Origin: Kitasatospora sp. GAS204B
GTDB lineage: Bacteria; Actinomycetota; Actinomycetes; Streptomycetales; Streptomycetaceae
Reading direction: 5' to 3'
Assembly: GCF_029892155.1 (NCBI RefSeq)
Contig: NZ_JARZAG010000010.1
Coordinates: 1-64,000 of the forward strand
Length of the DNA: 64,000 nucleotides
How positions within the stretch are numbered: position 1 is the stretch's first letter; each line of letters starts with the position of its first letter. Below are positions 37,376-46,547 of this stretch, piece after piece. A program made the translations under genes and the position numbers. The notes below the pieces were generated by a model that had not been told where the DNA came from, did not search any database, and saw nothing but the letters and a program-made list of their open reading frames with translations.

Positions 37376-38542
37376 ATGACCGAGACCGACTCGGACGGGG
37401 CCAGGAGCAGCCGGCGCTCGGAGCGCCGCGATCCGGATTCCGGGATCGCCGACCTGCGGCGCATCGGGGCGAACCCGGATTTCTGGTACCCGGTCGCGCT
37501 GTCCGGAAGCGTGCGCAGCAGGCGGGTGTTCGCGGCCACGTTCGCCGGTGAGCGGATCGCGCTCTACCGCGGCGCGAGCGGTGCCGTCTACGCGTTGGAG
37601 GACCGGTGTGCGCACCGTCAGGTGCCGCTGAGCATGGGCGTCGTGGAGGGTGAGGCGCTGCGCTGCTGCTATCACGCGTGGGCCTATCGTGGCGACGGCC
37701 GCATCTCGCAGATTCCGTACCTCTCCAAGGGTGACGGCCGGCCGCCACGCGGCGTGCGGGGCTATCCGGTCCGCGAGGCGTACGGTCTGGTGTTCGTCTT
37801 CCCGGGTGACCCGGAGAAGGCGGCGGTCACCGCGCTGCCGGAGCTGCCGGCCTTCGATTCACCGGCATACAAGACCATGACCTTCTCCCGGACCGTGCGC
37901 TGCCACTACTCGTTCATGCACGAGAACCTGCTCGACATGAACCACCAGTTCCTGCACCGGGGCGTCGTCGGCAAGCTCCGTCCCGAGCTGCTGGGCTACC
38001 GGACCGATGCGCGGTCGGTGGAGGCCAGGTACCTGTTCACCCACGCCGGAGGGAAGCGGAACCGCGGCGCCGGTCTGCTGGCCGGCGAGGGCCTCGGTGG
38101 CCGCGACTCCAGCGACGTCATGACCATCCGTACCGAGTACCCGTACCAGACCCTCGACCTGGTCCCGGAGAACGCCGAACGTCCGGCCTTCCGCCTCTGG
38201 GTCGCGTACGTCCCCGAGGACGCCGCGCAGCGCACCTGCCACGCCTACGGCCTGCTCATGATCGAGAAGCCCGGAATTCCCGGTGTTCTCCAACTCGCCT
38301 GGCCGTTGATCAGGCGCTTCACCGAGCGCGTGTTCGCCGAGGACCGGATGGCCGTCGAAGCCGAGCAACGGGCGTGGGACGAGCAGGGCGAGGACCGCAA
38401 CCACGAGGTCTTCCCCCTGATCCTGGACGTCCGCGAGGTGCTGCGCACCAACGGCGTCCCGCTCCACCCCCAGACCGCCGCGTGCCCTACCGCCCCGCTG
38501 TGCCACGGCCCGACGCCGGCGGCACCCGGCGCCGGAACGTGA
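37376..38542 (+). CDS. Rieske non-heme iron oxygenase
   Basis: 388 aa from ATG 37376 with AAAGG nine bases upstream. The Rieske 2Fe-2S ligands are Cys78-x-His80 and Cys97-x-x-His100 (CAHRQVPLS, RCCYHAW). The mononuclear iron site is in ENLLDMNHQFLH (Asp187, His190, His194). It is a ring-hydroxylating oxygenase or aromatic/terpenoid oxygenase alpha subunit. It faces the class I terpene synthase with only 22 bases between stops, so it is probably the late oxidation enzyme of the diterpene cluster. Ferredoxin and reductase partners are not in view. Confidence 0.9.
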   Translation: MTETDSDGARSSRRSERRDPDSGIADLRRIGANPDFWYPVALSGSVRSRRVFAATFAGERIALYRGASGAVYALEDRCAHRQVPLSMGVVEGEALRCCYHAWAYRGDGRISQIPYLSKGDGRPPRGVRGYPVREAYGLVFVFPGDPEKAAVTALPELPAFDSPAYKTMTFSRTVRCHYSFMHENLLDMNHQFLHRGVVGKLRPELLGYRTDARSVEARYLFTHAGGKRNRGAGLLAGEGLGGRDSSDVMTIRTEYPYQTLDLVPENAERPAFRLWVAYVPEDAAQRTCHAYGLLMIEKPGIPGVLQLAWPLIRRFTERVFAEDRMAVEAEQRAWDEQGEDRNHEVFPLILDVREVLRTNGVPLHPQTAACPTAPLCHGPTPAAPGAGT

Positions 38543-38564
38543 CTGCGGGAGGCGATCCGGCCGG

Positions 38565-39536
38565 TCAGGACCGGTAGCGGGAGTGGGCTATGTGCCAGAC
38601 GTACGAGGACGCGATGGACTGCAGGGCCCGGGCGTGCTCGCCCAGCGCACCCTCGCCATCGCCGGTGCCGGTCAGGTCGGTGATCAGAGCGCCGGCCCTG
38701 GCCGCCTCGTCCTCGCACATCCGGGAGGCCAGGCGGAAGGCCTCGCCGAGGTCGCAGTCGTGCGCCCGCATCAGGAGGGTGGGCAGGCTCAGGGGGGCCG
38801 GGCCGCCCTGGGCCGCCTCCTTGCGGTAGGAGGCGAGATCGTTGATCCAGCCGGCGAGGTCGGCGACGGCGGACTCCAGCTCTCGCAGTGCCGCCGAACT
38901 GCGCTGGGCTTCGGTCAGTTCGTAGTCGAGCGTGACCTCGGCGGCTGCCATGACGGTGCGCACGAAGACGGTGTGCGGGCGCATCGCGCGGTAGTCGGAC
39001 AGGCTCACGAGCTCGGGGTGGTCGAGGTGCTGGGCCTCCCAGAGCATGCCGAAGAGGTTGTCCCGCAGGTGGGCGGTGAGCCGCAGGTACTGGGTGACCG
39101 TGGCCCGCTGCCGTAGGCGGTCCAGGAGGTTGCGCAGGGCAGCGCCGAACACGCTGGTCTCGCCGGGAGGTTCGGCGTGGCCGGCGAGCAGGTGGACGCA
39201 CTCGGCGATCCTGCGGACCAGGGCGGCCGGGTCACGGGCTCCGGTGGCCTCGCCGTACGCGTCGTCGAAGGCGGTCAGCCACAGCAGAAGGTCGGCGCAG
39301 AGGAAGAGGCCGTCCTGGTCCGCCGTCGGGAAGGTGCGGGCGATGCCGTGTCCGGTGATGTTGCACAACACCTCGCGGGCGCGCGGCGAGCTGATCAGCG
39401 GGAATTCGCCGAGCCACTGGAGAGCCTGCTGCTCGATGGCGTGCGCGTGCGGGCTGATGGCGAAGGGCCCCGGGAAGGAGCGGCCGAGGTCGGGCATCGG
39501 CAGCGGACGCAGGGCCGGGTGGCCGGTGTCGGTCAT
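38565..39536 (-). CDS. Class I terpene synthase (probable diterpene synthase)
   Basis: 323 aa from ATG 39536, overlapping the P450 stop (ATGA). The Asp-rich metal motif is FDDAYGE (Asp91, Asp92, Glu96, the DDxxxE form). The second motif is NDLASYRKE (Asn232, Ser236, Glu240). A C-terminal RY pair ends the protein (SRYRS). It ionises a prenyl or cyclised (copalyl-type) diphosphate. With a class II cyclase in the same operon, the substrate is probably the class II product. The exact scaffold cannot be predicted. Confidence 0.92.
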   Translation of the reverse strand: MTDTGHPALRPLPMPDLGRSFPGPFAISPHAHAIEQQALQWLGEFPLISSPRAREVLCNITGHGIARTFPTADQDGLFLCADLLLWLTAFDDAYGEATGARDPAALVRRIAECVHLLAGHAEPPGETSVFGAALRNLLDRLRQRATVTQYLRLTAHLRDNLFGMLWEAQHLDHPELVSLSDYRAMRPHTVFVRTVMAAAEVTLDYELTEAQRSSAALRELESAVADLAGWINDLASYRKEAAQGGPAPLSLPTLLMRAHDCDLGEAFRLASRMCEDEAARAGALITDLTGTGDGEGALGEHARALQSIASSYVWHIAHSRYRS

Positions 39537-40894
39537 GCCGTCACCCTGGCGGGGGCGTGCTGCCTGGTCTCGGCCACCATCTGGAGCGACGAGGGGTGCA
39601 CGGTGATCTCGCCGACCGGGCGGACGGCGTTCTGGTGGGCCGGCCGCAGCCGCCAACGGGAGGCGATGAGCGCCGTGATGATGGTCGCCTCGGTCCGCGA
39701 GAACGCGTCGCCGATGCACATGCGCTTCCCGGAGCCGAAGGGGATGAAGGCGCCCTTCGGCGGCTGGGGGCGCTCCGGCAGCCAGCGGTCGGGGTCGAAC
39801 CGCTCAGGGTCCGGGTAGAGGTCGGGGTCCCGGTGCAGCGCGTACGGACTCCACACCAGGTCCGCCCCCGCCGGCAGTTCGTACGGGCCCAGGCTCATGG
39901 CCGAGACGGCCTGCCGGGTCACCAGCCACGCGGGGCTGTACAGGCGCAGCGTCTCGCTGACGAGCCGGCTGGTGAAGGTGAGCCGCGGAACGTGCTCGAC
40001 GGTGATCCGGTCGCCGCCGAGCACGGCGTCGACCTCCTCGTGCAGCCGCTGCTCCAACTCGGGGTTGCGGCCGAGCTCGTAGAAGAGCCACGCGAGGACG
40101 ACCGCGGTGGTCTCGGAGCCCGCGGCGAGCAGCCCGGTGACCTCCGAGAGGATCTCGTCGTCGGTGAGCGCCTGCCCGTTCCCGTCCCCGACGGAGAGCA
40201 GCAGCGAGACGATGTCGTCGTAGGCGTCGGGGTTCGCCCGGTGGTCCTCGATGATCTCCGCGACCTTGGTGCGCAGGAGGTCGCCGGCGTCCTTGACCCG
40301 CCGGTTGCGCCGGGTGGGCAGCCGCTCGAGCAGGGGCACGGGCAGCAGCGCGCGCCGCAGGGCGACCATGAAGACCAGGTCGACGCTGTCGAGGATCTCG
40401 CGCGCGGCGCTGCTGCGCGGGTTCGAGGAGAAGAGCACCGACAGGATGACGCCCTGGGTCATCAGCTGCATCTCGGTCTTCAGATCGAGCTCGGTCCCGT
40501 CGTGCCAGCCCGCGATGGACGGTTCCACCGTGTCCCGCATGGTGTCGACGTAGCCGCTGATCTTCTCCCGGTGGAAGGCGGGCTGCATCTGGCGCCTGCG
40601 CTGCAGGTGCGGCTTGCCCTCGGCGACCGGCAGGGCGTCCTTCCCGAAGAGCTTGAGCTTCTCGAAGAGCAGCCCCTTGGAGAACTGGTCGGCCTTGGCG
40701 GTGAGCATCTCCTGGATCAGCTCGGGCGAGTTGACCACGGTCACCGACTTCGGGCCGATGGTGATGCGGACGATGGGCCCGTACGCGCGCAGGCGCTGGA
40801 TGAACGCCAGACGGTCCCTGATCAGCGGTACGGCGTGGCCGACGAGCGGCAGTCGCCCCGGTGCGGTCGGCGGGTGCCGGAGGTCGGCGGTCAC
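39533..40894 (-). CDS. Cytochrome P450 of the diterpene cluster
   Basis: 453 aa from GTG 40894, overlapping the class II cyclase stop. All P450 landmarks are present: I-helix GLLAAGSETT, K-helix SETLRLYSPAW (ExxR), and heme loop FGSGKRMCIGDAF with Cys393. It resembles class I bacterial P450s of the CYP102-like/CYP4-like long type. It is translationally coupled to both terpene cyclases, so it almost certainly oxidises the diterpene. Redox partners are not encoded nearby. Confidence 0.93.
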   Translation of the reverse strand: MTADLRHPPTAPGRLPLVGHAVPLIRDRLAFIQRLRAYGPIVRITIGPKSVTVVNSPELIQEMLTAKADQFSKGLLFEKLKLFGKDALPVAEGKPHLQRRRQMQPAFHREKISGYVDTMRDTVEPSIAGWHDGTELDLKTEMQLMTQGVILSVLFSSNPRSSAAREILDSVDLVFMVALRRALLPVPLLERLPTRRNRRVKDAGDLLRTKVAEIIEDHRANPDAYDDIVSLLLSVGDGNGQALTDDEILSEVTGLLAAGSETTAVVLAWLFYELGRNPELEQRLHEEVDAVLGGDRITVEHVPRLTFTSRLVSETLRLYSPAWLVTRQAVSAMSLGPYELPAGADLVWSPYALHRDPDLYPDPERFDPDRWLPERPQPPKGAFIPFGSGKRMCIGDAFSRTEATIITALIASRWRLRPAHQNAVRPVGEITVHPSSLQMVAETRQHAPARVTA

Positions 40895-42540
40895 GTGTGT
40901 GCTCCTTGCAGGTCGGATCCGTACGAGTGGTCCGCGCGGGCCGTCCGCTGACCGGCCGAGCCGTGCCGGGTGCGCAGCAGCTCCCGCGCCGCGAGCACCT
41001 CCGCCTCGATCATCGCGCCCGGTGCGTACAGGGTCTTGTCGTGCCAGAGGGCGGGGTGCCGGTGGCCGGGGGCCGTTGCGTCCAGGTAGGCCTCGGCGCG
41101 GTCCAGGGCGCTCTCCTGCCGCGCCGGGCGCGAGGGTCCGGAAGCGGCCAGCAGGATCTTCGCGGCATAGGCGGTCTCCTCGGCGGTGCCGCCCCACACG
41201 CCCCAGGAACCGTCGTCGCGCTGGGTGTCCAGCGTCCAGGCGGCGGCCGCGTCGACGGCCGCGGTCGCGCCCTCGCCGCCGTACCGGGCGAGCGCGGTCA
41301 CGCACCGTTCGGTGGCGTAGTACGGGGAGGCGTGCCACTTGTCGGGCCAGTGCCCCTCGGGCTGCTGCGCGTCGACCAGCCAGGCGGCCAGCTGCTGGAT
41401 CCGGGGCCCGTAGGTGTGCTGCTCCTCGGGACACTGCTCCAGGTAGCCGCCGATCGCCTGCAGCGCGTGGGCGTTGGCGGTGACCGACCCGGTGTCCTCG
41501 CCGATGTAGCAGTCGTAGTGGCTGCCGTTGTGGAACAGCGCGAGCGGCGCGGGGTCCTGCGGCCGGCCCACGAGCGCGGCCACCAGCACGGCCATGGCCG
41601 TGTCGTCGGCGTCCACCATGAGGCCGGGCGCGCCGCGGACCCCGGCGGGATCGTAGATCCGCTCGACCCACCCGCGGATGGTCGGCAGCGTGGCGGCGGG
41701 CAGTCCGGCGCGGGCCAGCGCGGCGGCCACCCAGAGGCGTTCGAAGACCAGGATCGGAGCCGCTTCGGGGAAGAGGCCGTCGTAGCGCTGCGCCACGGCG
41801 CCGAGCTCGGCGGCCGCCCGCGCGGTGGCGGCGGCGGTGGGCGAGGCGGCGGCCAGCGCGGCGGTGGCGGCCGGTGAACTGCCCAGCAGCCCCTGCGCCT
41901 CGGGTATCAGCACCGGCGCCAGGTGCGCGGCTATGCCCTCGAACGTGTGGTGGAACTTGACGGGAAGTCGACCGGCCGCCTCGTAGCGCTGCGCCACGTA
42001 CCCGGGCGCCGCCTCGTGGTAGCCGCCCGGGACCGCGAGCCGCGGCCCGGCCTGCCAGGGCCCGAGACCCGCGAGTCCCTCGGTGGCAGCCAGGTCCAGC
42101 TGCTCGTTGATCCTGCTGACCAGGCTGGGGACGAGCAGTTCGGCCGCGGCCGTGTCCGGCCACGGGCCTGCCGAGGGCAGCAGCCGCAGGGCGGCGATCC
42201 CCTTCTCCACCGCCGCCCTGAGCCGGGCACCGAGCTGGTCGGATCCGGCGCCGCGCAGCAGGACCGCCAGCGCGGCCTCCACCGCGCTGAGCGTCGGCAG
42301 CAGCCGGTACGGCTCCGGCCCCTCGCCCCAACTGCCGTCGGGCGCCTGCGCCTGGAGCAGGTAGTCGAGCCTGCGCGGTTCCCCGGGCAGCCAGGGCGCG
42401 GCCGAGATGACCCGGGCCGTCTCGTACAGGGACGGGCGGACACTGCCCCAGCCGTCCTGGTCGACCCGGGCCACCAGACGGGTGGCCTGCTCGGCGTAGG
42501 CCGTGCTCGTCTGCTCGGTACTCATGTGCGCGGCACCCAT
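40891..42540 (-). CDS. Class II diterpene cyclase (copalyl/labdadienyl diphosphate synthase type)
   Basis: 549 aa from ATG 42540 with GAGAGGAGAGGG upstream (ATG 42525 is an alternative). The protonation motif DADDTAM (Asp310, Asp312, Asp313) is the DxDD of class II cyclases. Two alpha-barrel domains carry QW-like motifs (LQAQAPDGSWGEG near residue 63 and RDDGSWGVWGG near the C-terminus). There is no DDxxD, so it does not remove the diphosphate. It makes a bicyclic diphosphate from GGPP for the class I enzyme. Confidence 0.94.
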   Translation of the reverse strand: MGAAHMSTEQTSTAYAEQATRLVARVDQDGWGSVRPSLYETARVISAAPWLPGEPRRLDYLLQAQAPDGSWGEGPEPYRLLPTLSAVEAALAVLLRGAGSDQLGARLRAAVEKGIAALRLLPSAGPWPDTAAAELLVPSLVSRINEQLDLAATEGLAGLGPWQAGPRLAVPGGYHEAAPGYVAQRYEAAGRLPVKFHHTFEGIAAHLAPVLIPEAQGLLGSSPAATAALAAASPTAAATARAAAELGAVAQRYDGLFPEAAPILVFERLWVAAALARAGLPAATLPTIRGWVERIYDPAGVRGAPGLMVDADDTAMAVLVAALVGRPQDPAPLALFHNGSHYDCYIGEDTGSVTANAHALQAIGGYLEQCPEEQHTYGPRIQQLAAWLVDAQQPEGHWPDKWHASPYYATERCVTALARYGGEGATAAVDAAAAWTLDTQRDDGSWGVWGGTAEETAYAAKILLAASGPSRPARQESALDRAEAYLDATAPGHRHPALWHDKTLYAPGAMIEAEVLAARELLRTRHGSAGQRTARADHSYGSDLQGAHT

Positions 42541-42590
42541 CGAAACGCCCTCTCCTCTCACGGCTGTGACACCTGCTCCCTGACGGTCCG

Positions 42591-43673
42591 TCACATCTGC
42601 CTCGTGGTCGCGGCCTGGGCGAGCCGGCGCAGACCGGCGGAGACGGCCTCCGGGAAGGGGGCCTGGTCCAGGGCGGTGAGGGCGGCGTCGTAGCGAGTGG
42701 TGATCATGCGCTCCACGGCCTGCCGAGCGCCGGTGGACTCGAGGACTTCGCGGACCTCGGCGGCCTGTTCGTCGTTCAGATCGCTTCGGCCGACCAGGCT
42801 TCGCAGGGTGCTCAGTTGGGCGGCGGAGGCCCGTTGGACGGCGAGCGCCATCAGCACGGTGGCCTTGCCCTCGCGCAGGTCGTCCACTATCGCCTTGCCC
42901 GTCTCGGCGGGATCGCCGAACACCCCGAGCAGGTCGTCGCGCAGCTGGAACGCTTCTCCCAGCGGGATACCGAAGGCGGTGCACGCGTCGAGGACCGGAG
43001 CGCCGGCCCCGGCCAGGGCGGCTCCGATGTGCAGGGGCCGTTCGATGGTGTACTTGGCGGTCTTGTACCGGATCACGTGCAGTGGCGTGTCGATGTCCGC
43101 GGAGAGCCGGCCGGTGGTCTGCAGGTCGAGGAGCTGGCCGTACATGACCTCGCTGCGCATGTCGTGGACCAGGGGCAGCACTTGGGCCAGGCGGTCCGGG
43201 TCGAGGCCCGCCGTGTGCAGGAGTTCACCGGACCACACCAGGGCCAGGTCGCCCAGCAGGATGGCCGCGCCCAGCCCGTACGCCTGGGCCCGGTCCCGCG
43301 GACCGCCGTCGGCGCTGTAGGCGGCGGCGAGCGCACGGTGCGCCGACGGCGTCCCGCGACGGATGTCGCTGTTGTCCATCACGTCGTCGTGGACCAGGGC
43401 GAAGGCCTGGAAGAGTTCGAGGCTGGCGGCCGCGCGGACGACGGCCGTCGCGTCGCCGGTTGCTCCGGCGGCATGCCAACCGTAGAGGCAGAGCACGGAT
43501 CTCAGTCGTTTTCCGCCGGAGAGGAGCTTGCGGAGGGTGCTGGTGAGGTGGATCACCTCGATGCCCGGCGGGTTCCTGTCCTTGGCGTGCAGGAAGCCGG
43601 TGAGGGCCGCACCGACCTGGTCCCGCAGTGAGACGAGGTCGGGCAGCGCGGTCTCTGGCAGCGTGTCCGTCAT
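42591..43673 (-). CDS. Prenyl diphosphate synthase (probable GGPP synthase)
   Basis: 360 aa from ATG 43673. The first Asp-rich motif is HDDVMDNS (Asp96, 97, 100) and the second LRDDLLGVFGD (Asp246, 247). Lys residues for diphosphate binding are in SGGKRLRSVL. Chain length is not read from sequence with certainty, but the adjoining diterpene cyclases make C20 the best guess. It is the first gene of the four-gene terpene operon. Confidence 0.93.
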   Translation of the reverse strand: MTDTLPETALPDLVSLRDQVGAALTGFLHAKDRNPPGIEVIHLTSTLRKLLSGGKRLRSVLCLYGWHAAGATGDATAVVRAAASLELFQAFALVHDDVMDNSDIRRGTPSAHRALAAAYSADGGPRDRAQAYGLGAAILLGDLALVWSGELLHTAGLDPDRLAQVLPLVHDMRSEVMYGQLLDLQTTGRLSADIDTPLHVIRYKTAKYTIERPLHIGAALAGAGAPVLDACTAFGIPLGEAFQLRDDLLGVFGDPAETGKAIVDDLREGKATVLMALAVQRASAAQLSTLRSLVGRSDLNDEQAAEVREVLESTGARQAVERMITTRYDAALTALDQAPFPEAVSAGLRRLAQAATTRQM

Positions 43674-43786
43674 TGGATCCTGGGTTCCCTTTCGGTCGGT
43701 GGCCGTGCTGGGGGTTTCCGCCTGGACAACGGTGGCTTCGGCCCGGACAGAGGACAGGGGGGACGGCACGCGCCGCTCCGCGCGTG

Positions 43787-43817
43787 GTGACGCCGGCGGT
43801 TTCTCCGCCGGCGTCAC
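43787..43817 (-). terminator. Hairpin between conservon/P450 operon and terpene operon
   Basis: A perfect 13-bp stem (43787-43799 with 43805-43817) and 5-base loop lies just after the CYP157-like stop (43834) and before the prenyl synthase start (43673). It would terminate or attenuate transcription arriving from the conservon. Confidence 0.7.
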
Positions 43818-43833
43818 GGTGGTGGCGGGCCGG

Positions 43834-45150
43834 CTACGGCGACGCCGTGGCGGCCAGCGGGCCCGCCGGCGAGGTCGGTGACGTGCCCGATGACGTGCCC
43901 GGTGCGGTGCCGGCCGGGCTCCGGCTCCAGGGGGTGGCTCCCCTGGCATCGGGGGCCAGCGGGGTGAAACGGGCCGGAAGCGCGGTGAGTGTCCGGTGGA
44001 AGGGGCCCTCTTGGTAGGTCAGTTGATCGGCGGGAACGGCCAGTTCGATGTCCGGCAGGTAGCTGGCCAGCCGCTCGATGGCGGCCGTGGCGATCTGCAT
44101 GGCCAGGTCACGGGCCGGGCAGGCGTGCGGACCGGCGGCGAAGGCCAAGTGCGCCTTGGTGCCGGAGCGGTAGCCGTCGGCCGGGACGCCGGCGTGCGGG
44201 CAGGTGTTGGCGGCGGCGTACGAGACCATGACCGGCGAGCCGGCCGGCAGGAACGTGCCGTGGAAGGTCAGGTCCTTCCTGGGGAAGTGGAGGCTGTAGT
44301 TGGCCAGCGGCGAGTTCTTCCACAGCGCCTCGTGGATGGCGTGCTGGACGGGAAGGCTGCCGGTGGTGAGGGTGCCGAAGTAGCGCTCGTCGCTCAGCAT
44401 CCGGACACAGGTGTTCGCGATGAGGTTCGACAGCGGCTCGTTCCCGGCACCGAGGGTGATCAGGATCTGGTTGACGGCCTCCTCCTGGTTCAGACCGTTG
44501 GGGTGGTCGATGAACCAGGAGGTCAGGTCGTGGCCCCGCTGTGCGGCCTTGGTCTGGTACAGGGTGCCGAGGTACGCGCCGAACGCCTGGCCGCCCGCCG
44601 CCTGCCGCGCCGGGTCGCTGTCGACCATGGCCGACAGCGCGTCCACGAGCTGGGGACCGAACTCGTCCGGCATGCCGAACAGCGCATTGAAGATCATCAA
44701 CGGCAGCTGCCGCGCGTACTGGCTGACCAGGTCGACGGTGCCGGCGTCGGCGAACTCCTGGAGCAGCGTGTCGGCGTAACGGAAGGTCACCATGCGCACG
44801 TCGTGCGGGTCGAGCAGCCCGAAGCTGTCCGTGATGACCTTGCGCAGGTGGGCGTGGTACTCGCCGTCGGCGTAGAAGAGGCTGTCCCGCCACTCCACGT
44901 TGGGCCGGATCGGGCTGTCCTGCGGCACCTGGGGCAGCCAGCCGCGGGTGTCCTTGGTCCAGGTTTCGACGTCCTGGAGGAGGTCGAGTGCGGCGCGGTA
45001 GTCGGTGACCAGGTGGACCACGACACCGGGGGCTATCTCGGCGAGGCCGACGGCCCCCTGCAGGCGCAGCAGTTCGTAGCTGCGCTGGGGGTCGGCGGCG
45101 TGCTCGGCGCCGTGCAGGGGCACCGGCACAGCGGCAGGTGTCATCGTCAC
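43834..45150 (-). CDS. Conservon-associated cytochrome P450, CYP157-like, lacking ExxR
   Basis: 438 aa from GTG 45150, overlapping the CvnD stop (ATG 45144 is an alternative). The heme loop is FAAGPHACPARDLA with Cys344. The K-helix, where P450s have ExxR, reads HEALWKNSP, so the Arg is replaced by Trp277 (Glu274 kept). That is the hallmark of the CYP157 family, which accompanies conservons in Streptomyces (RarE-like fifth gene). A Ser/Thr/Pro/Ala tail of ~40 residues follows the normal P450 end. It may act in signalling with the conservon or in terpene oxidation. Confidence 0.88.
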   Translation of the reverse strand: MTMTPAAVPVPLHGAEHAADPQRSYELLRLQGAVGLAEIAPGVVVHLVTDYRAALDLLQDVETWTKDTRGWLPQVPQDSPIRPNVEWRDSLFYADGEYHAHLRKVITDSFGLLDPHDVRMVTFRYADTLLQEFADAGTVDLVSQYARQLPLMIFNALFGMPDEFGPQLVDALSAMVDSDPARQAAGGQAFGAYLGTLYQTKAAQRGHDLTSWFIDHPNGLNQEEAVNQILITLGAGNEPLSNLIANTCVRMLSDERYFGTLTTGSLPVQHAIHEALWKNSPLANYSLHFPRKDLTFHGTFLPAGSPVMVSYAAANTCPHAGVPADGYRSGTKAHLAFAAGPHACPARDLAMQIATAAIERLASYLPDIELAVPADQLTYQEGPFHRTLTALPARFTPLAPDARGATPWSRSPAGTAPGTSSGTSPTSPAGPLAATASP

Positions 45151-45761
45151 GCTTCTGCTCCAGTAAAGGACAAGGAGTGGGCGGTCAGCTCGACCAGAGC
45201 AGTCAGACTGCTGTTCTTCACGCGAGCGTCACAGGTCACCAGGGGGGTGTCCGGGGCAAGGTCCAGCTTCGAACGCAACAGCTCCAAGTCGTAGTCGGGA
45301 GACTCCGGGAACACATTCACCGCGACGGCGTACGGCAAACCGCGTTCCTCGATGAGATCCATCACTTCGAACGATTCGTCCAGGCGCCGCGTGTCGACCA
45401 GGACGAGCGCACCGAGGGCACCGTGGGCGATGCCGTCCCAGAGCGGGAGGAACCGGCGCTGCCCCGGCGTGCCGTACAGGTAGAGGACCACCCGGTTGCC
45501 GGGCAGGGTCAGCCGGCCGAAGTCGATGGCCACCGTGGTGGTGCTCTTGTTGCGCAGTCCGACCAGGCTGAGGTCATCGACGCCGACCGCAGCGTCCGTC
45601 ATGACCTCGTCGGTGTGCAGCGTCGGGATCTGCGAGAGCGTTCTGATCGCTGTCGTCTTGCCGACGCCGATCGGGCCGGCGACGAGGATCTTGACCCTTC
45701 GGTGGTCCCCCTCGGGCAGGTAGACGGGACGCGGGCTAGACAAGGAGGGCGCGGAGTCCAC
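45147..45761 (-). CDS. cvnD: Conservon GTP-binding protein CvnD
   Basis: 204 aa from GTG 45761, overlapping CvnC. P-loop GPIGVGKTT, a DxxG-like GTPGQRRFLPLW and other features mark it as a Ras-like small GTPase of the MglA/CvnD type. In conservons it forms a membrane-associated complex with CvnA-C, resembling a eukaryotic G-protein module that influences development and secondary metabolism. Confidence 0.95.
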   Translation of the reverse strand: MDSAPSLSSPRPVYLPEGDHRRVKILVAGPIGVGKTTAIRTLSQIPTLHTDEVMTDAAVGVDDLSLVGLRNKSTTTVAIDFGRLTLPGNRVVLYLYGTPGQRRFLPLWDGIAHGALGALVLVDTRRLDESFEVMDLIEERGLPYAVAVNVFPESPDYDLELLRSKLDLAPDTPLVTCDARVKNSSLTALVELTAHSLSFTGAEA

Positions 45762-46113
45762 TCAAGACCTCTTCCATAACTTCCTTCGACGGGCGCCCGG
45801 CGCTCGACGGGGCGAGGGCGCCCGGGAGCGGCACAGTGGCCTTTAACCGACCGTCGCTGACGAGTTGCTCGGCCAACACGAGGCTGACGCTGACCGGTAG
45901 ACCGAGATAGCCCGCCACCTCGACGACGGTGAGCGCACCGTCGGCGAGGAGCTGGACCAGTCGTTGGTGCACCGCCGTGTGGTACGAGGCGAGCGGAACA
46001 TCCGTGGCACGCAGGGCAGTCAGCGAATCGAGAGTGCTGGGGACGGGAATGCTGCTGCTTCCAGTCGCCAAATAGGCAGGCAGCAGACGTCGTTGTTGCT
46101 GACCGCGACTCAC
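45736..46113 (-). CDS. cvnC: Conservon DUF742 protein CvnC
   Basis: 125 aa from GTG 46113, overlapping the CvnB stop. It has the DUF742 pattern: LLPAYLATG near the N-terminus, then a winged-helix-like part (LADGALTVVEVAGYLGLPVS, LVLAEQLVSDGRL) and a C-terminal helix ending LSGLRALLV. It is a partner of CvnB and CvnD. Confidence 0.93.
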   Translation of the reverse strand: MSRGQQQRRLLPAYLATGSSSIPVPSTLDSLTALRATDVPLASYHTAVHQRLVQLLADGALTVVEVAGYLGLPVSVSLVLAEQLVSDGRLKATVPLPGALAPSSAGRPSKEVMEEVLSGLRALLV

Positions 46114-46547
46114 GACCCGGCCTCTCCGCTGCGGACGGGAACGGACATGACCTGCTCGCCGAGCTTCTTCGCCTGGCGGGCCATCGTGTGGGCGACCACA
46201 CCCATCGGCATCTCCTCGTCGCCGGCGGCCGCGATCAAGGTGTTGGTCCCGGCACCTGCCGGCATGACCATGTAGGTGCCCAGCGCGTTCACCGCGGTGA
46301 CGGTCTGGATGGGAAGGTTCTCCCCCGCACCCAGCGCCGTGTTCGTGGCGGCGCGGGCGGCGGCGTGCATCGCCGCGGTCATCGCGGCTATGCCGTCGGC
46401 CTCGTCGACCGTGAGGTTCTGGGACTTGCCCCGGACCATCCCATCGAGGGTCATGATCAGGGCATGCCGCACGCCCCTGATCTCGGTGATGGGATTCAGG
46501 TACCAGGCGGACTGGTCCGTTCCGGTGTAGTTGTCGGGCGCGGTCAC
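46110..46547 (-). CDS. cvnB: Conservon roadblock/LC7 protein CvnB
   Basis: 145 aa from GTG 46547, overlapping the CvnA stop. The roadblock/LC7 fold is shown by NPITEIRGVRHALIMTLDGM, then GIAAMTAAMHAAARAA and NALGTYMVMPAGAGTNTLIA. It is likely a GTPase-regulating partner for CvnD, as MglB is for MglA. Confidence 0.95.
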   Translation of the reverse strand: MTAPDNYTGTDQSAWYLNPITEIRGVRHALIMTLDGMVRGKSQNLTVDEADGIAAMTAAMHAAARAATNTALGAGENLPIQTVTAVNALGTYMVMPAGAGTNTLIAAAGDEEMPMGVVAHTMARQAKKLGEQVMSVPVRSGEAGS

